Notes under the pieces: model-generated
Databases searched by the model: none
What the model was told of the DNA's origin: nothing
Seen by the model: the letters and a program-made list of their open reading frames with translations, nothing else
Program-made: the position numbers and the translations under genes
In this document: positions 1 to 5,308 of the stretch, in pieces
Layout: each line of letters begins with the position of its first letter
Numbering within the stretch: position 1 is the stretch's first letter
From: Gammaproteobacteria bacterium
GTDB taxonomy: Bacteria; Pseudomonadota; Gammaproteobacteria; S012-40
Reading direction: 5' to 3'
Length of the DNA: 5,308 bases
NCBI GenBank assembly: GCA_029857925.1
Contig: JAOUGF010000191.1
Location: forward strand, 1 to 5,308

Positions 1-1
1 A

Positions 2-142
2 AGTGAGGGTGGGACGATAGGCAAAGTGATCGTGATAGACGACGGCGTTCAACACCCGTTTTCGACTGCCGATGAGCTGTGGCGCATCCTGATGGATGAC
101 ATGTCAGGGGCCGACCTCCCCCCGATGGCAGCGGCGAACTGA
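2..142 (+). CDS. 3' end of an unrecognised ORF (partial at left edge)
   Basis: This frame is open from the window edge to a TGA at 140-142, and the other two plus-strand frames hit stops within the first 20 bases. It encodes about 46 residues ending ...GADLPPMAAAN. The middle part, VIVIDDGVQHPFSTADELWR, has balanced composition and looks like real protein: a short beta-like stretch, then an amphipathic helix. I do not recognise a family. It does not resemble the C-terminus of RlmD, the 23S rRNA methyltransferase that often precedes relA in gammaproteobacteria. Two readings are possible. It may be the tail of a longer gene. Alternatively it may be a small protein of about 38 residues starting at GTG 26, which has the purine-rich GAGGGTGGGA at 5-14 upstream at rather long spacing. 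It lies 69 bases before relA on the same strand, so co-transcription is possible but unproven. Confidence 0.4.
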   Translation, partial: SEGGTIGKVIVIDDGVQHPFSTADELWRILMDDMSGADLPPMAAAN

Positions 143-163
143 CGCACTCCCGTTCCGCATCAC

Positions 164-199
164 TATCAACATCGTGTAAATTATTCCACGATGTTGATA
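164..199. repeat. Perfect 13-bp inverted repeat upstream of relA
   Basis: The left arm TATCAACATCGTG (164-176) and right arm CACGATGTTGATA (187-199) are exact reverse complements, separated by an AT-rich 10-base loop (177-186). The right arm ends 12 bases before the relA ATG. As RNA this would be a 13-bp stem inside or next to the ribosome-binding region of relA. As DNA it is a dyad of operator type. No run of T follows either arm, so it does not look like an intrinsic terminator. The repeat is directly visible; its regulatory role is inferred. Confidence 0.6.
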
Positions 200-211
200 C
201 ACTGATGCACA

Positions 212-2284
212 ATGCAAACACATTCCACCTTTAAACCCGAAGATCTGCAGTCGCCCCAGCATCGTGCCGCTTGGCAGGCCATTACGCTGGCTGCGCAACA
301 AGCGGGTGTCGATCACCCTTGCCTGCGTGAGATTGCGGCCGCCTTACAATCCCTGGATGCCGAAGGCAGCGTCATTTTGGCGGGGGTTTATTTTTTTGCA
401 CACAAGATAGGTATCGCCTGCGGTGATATACCCGCAGATGTGCAAACCCTATTGCATGCTGCGCAGCATTTCGATGCACTAAAAGAAAAACTTCCTATTC
501 CGTCCGATGTGCTATCGACGGCGCTAGACGCCGCTCAACCCATGATGTTGTTGGAATCTTTACAAGACATGCGCGCAATTTTTGTGTTGCTGGCGGAGCG
601 CTTGTGTGTTTTGCGCCACCTCAAGGCCGCAGATATTGCGTTAAAACGTAGGCTTGCGGGTGAGACTTTTGCGTTGCACGTGCCCATCGCAAATCGCCTA
701 GGCATAGGAAACCTAAAATGGGAATTGGAGGACCAGGCCTTTCGCTATTTGCTTCCCCAGGTGTACAAGGACATTGCACAGAAACTGGAGGAACGGCGCG
801 CGGATCGGGAGGCATTTATTGCGCAATTTGTGACGGCCATCCAACATGCGTTAAATGAGGCCGGTATTGCTGCGGAAGTCTATGGCCGCCCAAAACATAT
901 CTACAGCATTTGGCGCAAGATGCAGCGTAAGGAAAAATCCTTTACAGATTTATACGATGTACGCGCGGTACGGATTTTAGTGGACTCCGTGGAGCACTGT
1001 TATAGTGCGCTGAGCGTGGTACACAACCTCTGGCACTATATTCCCGGCGAATATGACGACTACATTGCGGCGCCCAAGGCCAATCACTATCAGTCATTGC
1101 ATACCGCAGTCGTCGGTCCGGGTGACAAAAACGTCGAGATACAAATTCGCACGCGTACGATGCACCGCTATGCGGAAAACGGGCTGGCAGCACACTGGCG
1201 CTACAAAGAAGGCGCGGGCGAAGGCGCGGGTGCCCAACGTATCGACTGGTTGCGAAAAATAGTACAACAATCCGCGATGTATGAAGGCGATACCACAGAG
1301 GAAGCGGCGCCGGACAAGGTATATGTGTTGAGTCCCAAGGGTAAAGTACTGGAATTACCGGCCGGGGCAACACCACTGGATTATGCGTACTACATACATA
1401 CGGATCTCGGACATCGCTGTCGTGGTGCCAAGGTCAACGGGAAAATGGTGCCATTGAACACCCCACTCTTGAGCGGCCAAGAGGTTGAAGTTATCACAGG
1501 CAAGGAGGCGCATCCCAGCCGTGACTGGTTGTTACCTGCGTCAAAATACCTTGCCAGCAATCGCGCGCGCGCCAAGGTTCGCCAATGGTTTAAAAATCAA
1601 TTTCGCGCCGAACATATTGTGCAGGGAAAGGCCACGTTAACGCGTGAACTGGCGCGCTTGCGACTCGATGCGGGGGATATCGATGCGCTTGCAAAGCGTT
1701 TCAACTTAAGTGATGCCGATGATTTATATGCCGCACTGGGGCGCGGCGATCTAGGCATCCTGCAGCTTAGTCACGCGATCAGCGCCCACATCCCGCACAA
1801 TGCCATGCCACCTGTGCAGGTGCGCGCAAGCACCGCACCTGCGTTGGACATCATGGGCGTGCATAATTTACTGACGGGCGTCGCACGGTGTTGTAAACCC
1901 TTGCCAGGCGATGTCGTGCGCGGATTTATCACGATGGGACGGGGCGTAATACTGCATCGTAAACAGTGTAAAAATTTGCGCCGACTTGCTGAAATTCATC
2001 CCGAGCGGGTTGTTGATGTGAATTGGGAGGCCGTTGCGACAGGGAAATACGATGCCGATATCGTTGTCATCGCATCCGATCGCGCTGGGCTGCTGCGCGA
2101 TGTCACCGCGACGATCTCCGGCGCGGATATCAACGTGATGGCCGCAAACACCTACACGGATAGAAATACCTCCCAAGCCCGTATGAATCTTACGTTACAG
2201 GTACAACATCGAGAGCAACTGCAGCAGGTGCTGGATAAAGTGATGCAAGTAAAGGGCGTCTTGGAAGTGCGGAGGCAGGAATGA
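212..2284 (+). CDS. relA: RelA, ribosome-associated (p)ppGpp synthetase
   Basis: RelA transfers pyrophosphate from ATP to GDP or GTP to make (p)ppGpp when uncharged tRNA occupies the ribosomal A site. The 690 residues follow the long RSH layout. Residues 1-165 are a degenerate hydrolase region lacking the HD signature, as in E. coli RelA. The synthetase spans about 170-330, with YGRPKHIYSIWRKM (224-237), DVRAVRI (249-255), EYDD (280-283, the EXDD motif of synthetase-only enzymes) and VEIQIRT (308-314). Next come a short Gly/Ala linker, a TGS domain (about 369-430), a helical region, an ARCC cysteine motif (558-561) and an ACT domain (about 612-688). E. coli RelA is 744 residues; the N-terminus and several linkers are shorter here. 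Residue 292 is His where E. coli has Gly (NHYQSLHT against NGYQSIHT). ATG 212 is the only credible start: an in-frame TGA lies at 203-205 and the next in-frame ATG is at codon 111. No Shine-Dalgarno sequence is visible. The 3' end overlaps mazG by ATGA. Confidence 0.97.
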   Translation: MQTHSTFKPEDLQSPQHRAAWQAITLAAQQAGVDHPCLREIAAALQSLDAEGSVILAGVYFFAHKIGIACGDIPADVQTLLHAAQHFDALKEKLPIPSDVLSTALDAAQPMMLLESLQDMRAIFVLLAERLCVLRHLKAADIALKRRLAGETFALHVPIANRLGIGNLKWELEDQAFRYLLPQVYKDIAQKLEERRADREAFIAQFVTAIQHALNEAGIAAEVYGRPKHIYSIWRKMQRKEKSFTDLYDVRAVRILVDSVEHCYSALSVVHNLWHYIPGEYDDYIAAPKANHYQSLHTAVVGPGDKNVEIQIRTRTMHRYAENGLAAHWRYKEGAGEGAGAQRIDWLRKIVQQSAMYEGDTTEEAAPDKVYVLSPKGKVLELPAGATPLDYAYYIHTDLGHRCRGAKVNGKMVPLNTPLLSGQEVEVITGKEAHPSRDWLLPASKYLASNRARAKVRQWFKNQFRAEHIVQGKATLTRELARLRLDAGDIDALAKRFNLSDADDLYAALGRGDLGILQLSHAISAHIPHNAMPPVQVRASTAPALDIMGVHNLLTGVARCCKPLPGDVVRGFITMGRGVILHRKQCKNLRRLAEIHPERVVDVNWEAVATGKYDADIVVIASDRAGLLRDVTATISGADINVMAANTYTDRNTSQARMNLTLQVQHREQLQQVLDKVMQVKGVLEVRRQE
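1208..1231 (+). repeat. 12-bp tandem direct repeat in the relA linker
   Basis: GAAGGCGCGGGC (1208-1219) is followed immediately by GAAGGCGCGGGT (1220-1231), differing only in the last base. The two copies encode Glu-Gly-Ala-Gly twice (residues 333-340), in the flexible segment between the synthetase and TGS domains. E. coli RelA also has a Gly/Ala-rich stretch here. The unit is a multiple of three, so copy-number change by replication slippage would lengthen or shorten the linker without shifting the frame. Confidence 0.6.
2271..2275 (+). promoter_or_regulatory. Shine-Dalgarno site for mazG inside the relA 3' end
   Basis: GGAGG lies five bases before the mazG ATG at 2281, within the last codons of relA. 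Together with the ATGA stop-start overlap, it fixes the mazG start and implies translational coupling to relA. It contrasts with relA, which has no comparable site. Confidence 0.85.
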
Positions 2285-3093
2285 GCGAATCTCAAGACAA
2301 CAGCGCTATCGCGCGCCTGCTGGTAATTATGCGCACCTTGCGCGACCCCGACCGTGGTTGTGCGTGGGATAGACGGCAAACCATAAACAGCATTGCACCG
2401 TACACGCTAGAAGAGGCCTATGAGATTGTCGACGCGATAGAGAAAAATGACATGCCTGGTTTATGCGATGAATTGGGTGACGTGTTGTTTCACATCGTAT
2501 TTTACGCGCGGATGGCAGAAGAACAAGGTTTATTTAATTTCACCGATGTGGTGACGGGTGTTTGCAATAAATTGGTGCGTCGTCACCCGCACGTGTTTGG
2601 CGCGGAACAAACCCAGGATACGGAACTGATTAGCCGGCGCTGGGAAGAGATCAAGGCCGCAGAGCGTCGTCAAAAAGGCACGGATGATTCGGCCTTAAGT
2701 GGCATCACCGGGGCCCTACCTGGCTTGGTGAGGGCGCGCAAGCTACAACAACGCGCGGCACAGGTGGGCTTTGATTGGGTGGAAATACACGGAGTCGTCG
2801 CGAAGTTGCGCGAAGAATTGGACGAGTTGGAGCAAACGTTGAACGAAAGCCACGCGCGCCAAATCGATGAGATGGGGGATACCTTCTTTAGTCTTGTCAA
2901 CCTGGCCCGTCACCTCAATATTGATCCGGAAACTGCGGTGCGCCACGCCAATCAAAAGTTTGAGCGGCGCTTTCGTAAGATGGAGCACATCGCCCACGCA
3001 AACAGTCAGTCCTTGCAAGGGTCTAGCGTTGAGCAACTCGATGCGCTTTGGCGCGAGGCCAAGCACATGTGCGAGTCTGACGGCAATAATTAA
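2281..3093 (+). CDS. mazG: MazG nucleoside triphosphate pyrophosphohydrolase
   Basis: MazG hydrolyses (d)NTPs to monophosphate and pyrophosphate in the cytoplasm. In E. coli it has been linked to lower (p)ppGpp during starvation and to clearing of abnormal nucleotides. The 270 residues (E. coli about 263) carry two tandem MazG domains. The N-terminal one has CAWDRRQT (27-34), EEAYE (44-48) and ELGD (64-67), then KLVRRHPHVFG (97-107). The C-terminal one has REELDELE (177-184), DEMGD (196-200) and VNLARHL (206-212), then NQKFERRFRKME (224-235). The acidic ExxE and ExxD residues that bind magnesium are present in both copies, so the enzyme looks intact. The start is set by GGAGG five bases upstream and by the ATGA overlap with the relA stop. 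The neighbour is relA directly, with no mazEF between. The TAA stop overlaps the stop of the convergent gene on the other strand. Confidence 0.96.
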   Translation: MSESQDNSAIARLLVIMRTLRDPDRGCAWDRRQTINSIAPYTLEEAYEIVDAIEKNDMPGLCDELGDVLFHIVFYARMAEEQGLFNFTDVVTGVCNKLVRRHPHVFGAEQTQDTELISRRWEEIKAAERRQKGTDDSALSGITGALPGLVRARKLQQRAAQVGFDWVEIHGVVAKLREELDELEQTLNESHARQIDEMGDTFFSLVNLARHLNIDPETAVRHANQKFERRFRKMEHIAHANSQSLQGSSVEQLDALWREAKHMCESDGNN

Positions 3094-4610
3094 GTCAGTA
3101 GAAAATTCCGTACGCGTTCATGCAAACTTCCCGCAACCGGTACATACGCGACGAGAGGTTGAGCCGGTGTCGTATTTTCATCGATGGCGGGTTCTCCGCT
3201 GAGAACCTGCGGATTGGTTACGCCGAAATATTTGTACACGGTAGAGGCCACCGAAAACGGTTCGAATTCATAACTATTGTCCGTCGGTGCGGTAAATAAA
3301 CGATTTTGTCCGGGCGTTCCTATCACCTTCGTCGCGCCGACAATCTTACCGCGTTGTTGCGCGGTGCGAATACTGCGCCCGCCGAATGTATAGAGGTTTT
3401 GATTGTTGCCGTGGTCCCAGCCAAACGCGTTATTTAAGTTTACATTGCGACCGAAGTCGCCCATCACATTGATGATGATGCTGTTGGCGTGTGCGATACC
3501 AGATTTGGACGCCGCGTGTATATGCGCCGTCGCGGCCATGATCGCGTGCATCAATTGATCCATACGTTGCGAATATTCCGCCTGTGCCTCATTGTGATCG
3601 TCCCAGCCGCCAAGCCCGTCACTGCTTAGTGCGGTGAACAACGTGTCAGGATTGTTTAGCATCAGGGTAACCGCCGCGCGTAAACGCGCCCCGAAGGGAT
3701 TGTCATTGATGTTAATGGAGTTCTGATTGTTCGTGGTCGCGCCGTAATTAATGACGCTGCCAAATGTTGTGTTGTATGCGGCGATATTGTCGGTCAGCAG
3801 ACCGCCTATGCTCGCTGCGATCGCTGCGCGTGATTCAAACGCATGGCTCAGCTCTGACAACAATGCCGTATGCGTATTGGCGGTCGCCAAACTGTCCAGC
3901 AAACCGTCTTGTGCCACCGACAGGCCTGCCGCACGATTGCGTGTATAGGGGGTGTTGGTTCCGCTGGTACCCAATGAGGCCGGGCGTAGCGCTGGTGAAA
4001 CGACGGCATCCCCTCGGTTAAACAAATAGGATTCCCCTTCAAAAGACACGAACGGGAACACGAGGTCACTTACACGCCTGCCGCCAAACGCGCCCATTTC
4101 CGCCTGCGCTGCAATGAGCTCGGCGACGGTACTGGCGATACCGGGTTGTGCCATATCTAAGTTTCCCACTTGATTTTGCAAAATACTCTCACGGTGTGCC
4201 TTCGAATCGTCCTTGCGACGATACATTGTGCGGTAGATGCTCATCGCACCGCCCGCCAACATTGCCTCCATCGCATCGGCACCGCCATTGATCCATAAAT
4301 TATTGGGCGAAATCAGCCCGGAAGGCGTCGCGGTAGAACGCTGTAATAATAAATTCGGATCATATTTACTTTGGGAGACGCTGTTGATATAACCAATGTT
4401 GGATAAATTTCCACCCAATTCGGAGGGGCCGCCATACAAAAAAATATTTATCACGCGCGGAAATAAATTAAAATTACTTAGCGTATTCATGTCAACATTC
4501 AACATACGGCGCGATAAGGCCACATTCGGCAATTGTATGCCAAATGCGCGTCCCAACCCCAGACCCAGACCGGCTAAACCGATGGCTTTTACAAGCGTGC
4601 GTCGTTTCAT
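3090..4610 (-). CDS. Tat-exported DUF1501 family protein
   Basis: The 506-residue product begins MKRRTLVKAIGLAGLGLGLG, a twin-arginine signal (RR at 3-4 with a hydrophobic stretch at about 9-20), so export in folded form by the Tat system is expected. The rest fits DUF1501, a family with an alkaline-phosphatase/sulfatase-like fold and mostly unknown function. An early strand ends in LYGGPSELGGN (58-68). GGWDDHNEAQ (334-343) sits where the family typically has GWDTH. GDFGRNVNLN (384-393) with GWDHGNNQN (397-405) matches the FGR...N...G-DHG signature. A tail with VYKYFG (458-463) and SGEPAIDE (471-478) also fits. The family Thr is Asp at 337 and the usual SEFGR is GDFGR, so metal binding or catalysis cannot be assumed. 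The middle (about 195-305) is rich in Ser, Thr, Asn and Ala. The start is supported by the signal peptide and by AAAGGA upstream. It is the second gene of a minus-strand unit, 14 bases after its partner. No substrate can be named. Confidence 0.85.
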   Translation of the reverse strand: MKRRTLVKAIGLAGLGLGLGRAFGIQLPNVALSRRMLNVDMNTLSNFNLFPRVINIFLYGGPSELGGNLSNIGYINSVSQSKYDPNLLLQRSTATPSGLISPNNLWINGGADAMEAMLAGGAMSIYRTMYRRKDDSKAHRESILQNQVGNLDMAQPGIASTVAELIAAQAEMGAFGGRRVSDLVFPFVSFEGESYLFNRGDAVVSPALRPASLGTSGTNTPYTRNRAAGLSVAQDGLLDSLATANTHTALLSELSHAFESRAAIAASIGGLLTDNIAAYNTTFGSVINYGATTNNQNSININDNPFGARLRAAVTLMLNNPDTLFTALSSDGLGGWDDHNEAQAEYSQRMDQLMHAIMAATAHIHAASKSGIAHANSIIINVMGDFGRNVNLNNAFGWDHGNNQNLYTFGGRSIRTAQQRGKIVGATKVIGTPGQNRLFTAPTDNSYEFEPFSVASTVYKYFGVTNPQVLSGEPAIDENTTPAQPLVAYVPVAGSLHERVRNFLLT

Positions 4611-4620
4611 AGGCGATGTT

Positions 4621-4626
4621 TCCTTT
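4621..4626 (-). promoter_or_regulatory. Ribosome-binding site of the DUF1501 gene, overlapping the upstream stop
   Basis: On the minus strand AAAGGA lies ten bases before the ATG at 4610 and shares two bases with the TAA stop (4627-4625) of the upstream gene. Ribosomes ending the upstream gene would sit on this site, so the two genes are probably translationally coupled. Confidence 0.6.
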
Positions 4627-5308
4627 ATCTGTTGTAGGCGTAGGTTTCAGGCAGACGCGATACATAGTCGAAAATCAATCGCGCGATATTTTGACGTACA
4701 CCCACGGAAGATATATTTACATAATTTAGATCTGTGCAGAGTTTCTTCAGGGTCGGCAATTCCGCCGTTCCTACCAGACTTGAATCCCCGTCGGTGGGCT
4801 GGCGTTGTGCAGCGGTAATAAAGGCGTAGCGAATATAATTATCCAGCGTCATTGCCGACATACCCGGGCTATCATAAAGCTCTGCTATCCATCCCGCGCG
4901 ACCGTCGGTGGCTGTTCCGCGGATAGCTATCATCGCTCCGCGTAGCGCACTGTGATAATAAGCGAAACTCAATGTGTCGGTGGGCACCTTAAACAAACGG
5001 CCGAGTTTATACCGCATCGCGGCTTGGCCCATGGTTGACAATGTACTGCTGTTTTCGTTATTCAAATCCGTAAACGTGCTACTTCCGGGGTTTCCAGTCG
5101 TGGTCTCACGCGGCGCCCATTTAAGGCGTGCGGCGGCATTGAATAGAGCCTCTTCCGCATTTTTTAGTCGTGCAACACGTAGCAAATATTCTTCTGAAAA
5201 AATCACTGTCGCGTAGATCTGATCAAAGCGGGTAGGATGGGAGGACAGGATGCCGTTTACCATCGCAGCCCGTTCTGCAGTTGAGTAGTCAGGGAAAAAC
5301 TGATCGAC
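4625..5308 (-). CDS. Unrecognised protein upstream of the DUF1501 gene (5' end outside window)
   Basis: The frame is open from the right edge to a TAA at 4627-4625, giving 227 visible residues. The first visible residues, VDQFFPDYSTAERAA, run in frame into a Met codon at 5263-5261. That Met has no convincing Shine-Dalgarno sequence, so the gene very likely begins beyond the window. The N-terminal visible part, with HPTRFDQIYATVIFSEEYLL (24-43 of the fragment), is helical and resembles segments near the C-terminus of DUF1800-type proteins, which commonly pair with DUF1501 genes. That similarity is weak and the assignment is tentative. A Thr/Ser/Asn-rich stretch follows, then MRYKLGRLFKVP and a mixed helical C-terminus ending SRLPETYAYNR. 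There is one cysteine, no CxxCH haem motif and no membrane segment. It is followed after 14 bases by the DUF1501 gene, so the two are almost certainly one operon. I cannot name a function. Confidence 0.75.
   Translation of the reverse strand, partial: VDQFFPDYSTAERAAMVNGILSSHPTRFDQIYATVIFSEEYLLRVARLKNAEEALFNAAARLKWAPRETTTGNPGSSTFTDLNNENSSTLSTMGQAAMRYKLGRLFKVPTDTLSFAYYHSALRGAMIAIRGTATDGRAGWIAELYDSPGMSAMTLDNYIRYAFITAAQRQPTDGDSSLVGTAELPTLKKLCTDLNYVNISSVGVRQNIARLIFDYVSRLPETYAYNR

Noticed and set aside
153..182. Possible sigma-70 promoter for relA (TTCCGC and TAAATT, 18 bases apart)
   Set aside because: Both hexamers match the consensus poorly, and the proposed -10 falls in the loop of the inverted repeat; a match this weak is expected by chance.
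164..199. Reading the inverted repeat as a Rho-independent terminator of the upstream gene
   Set aside because: The stem is not GC-rich and no T-run follows on either strand, so the canonical signature is missing.
942..1376. Minus-strand open frame of 144 codons within relA
   Set aside because: It lies wholly inside a clear relA synthetase and TGS region, is rich in Arg, Pro, Ser and Cys as expected of a shadow frame, and has no recognisable domain.
1868..2176. Minus-strand open frame of 102 codons within the 3' part of relA
   Set aside because: It is antisense to the conserved ARCC and ACT region of RelA and has no ribosome-binding site or recognisable motif.
2743..3066. Minus-strand open frame of 107 codons within mazG
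   Set aside because: It is antisense to the conserved C-terminal MazG domain and is best explained as a by-product of that coding sequence.
4396..4818. Plus-strand open frame of 140 codons across the junction of the two minus-strand genes
   Set aside because: It is antisense to the Tat signal of the DUF1501 gene and to the 3' end of its partner, has a biased Arg/Pro/Phe composition, and shows no family motif.

Overview
The window reads as chromosomal DNA of a gammaproteobacterium. The best evidence is an EXDD-type RelA very close to the E. coli protein along most of its length, followed directly by mazG as in many gammaproteobacteria. Genus cannot be read from the sequence. I see no tRNA, rRNA, CRISPR array, insertion sequence or phage gene.

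Layout. (1) Positions 2-142 (+) hold the 3' end of an unrecognised reading frame that enters from the left edge. (2) A 69-base gap follows, containing a perfect 13-bp inverted repeat (164-199) that ends 12 bases before the next start codon. (3) relA (212-2284, +) encodes the ribosome-associated (p)ppGpp synthetase. (4) mazG (2281-3093, +) overlaps relA by an ATGA junction and has a strong Shine-Dalgarno sequence inside the relA end. (5) Converging from the other strand is a two-gene unit that enters from the right edge. Its first gene is a partial unrecognised ORF (5308 down to 4625). Its second encodes a Tat-exported DUF1501-type protein (4610 down to 3090). The stop codons of mazG and the DUF1501 gene share the bases TTAA at 3090-3093, so there is no intergenic space between the two transcription units.

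How the genes work together. RelA makes the alarmone under amino-acid starvation. MazG, a nucleoside triphosphate pyrophosphohydrolase, is co-translated with it and may adjust nucleotide pools or alarmone level. The mazEF toxin-antitoxin pair found between them in E. coli is absent. The minus-strand pair looks unrelated: an exported DUF1501 protein with a translationally coupled upstream partner, probably an envelope or secreted system of unknown function.

The window is mostly ordinary housekeeping DNA. The points most worth a second look are the inverted repeat before relA, the relA start with no visible ribosome-binding site, the fully overlapping convergent stops, the His in the RelA synthetase signature, and the uncharacterised exported pair.
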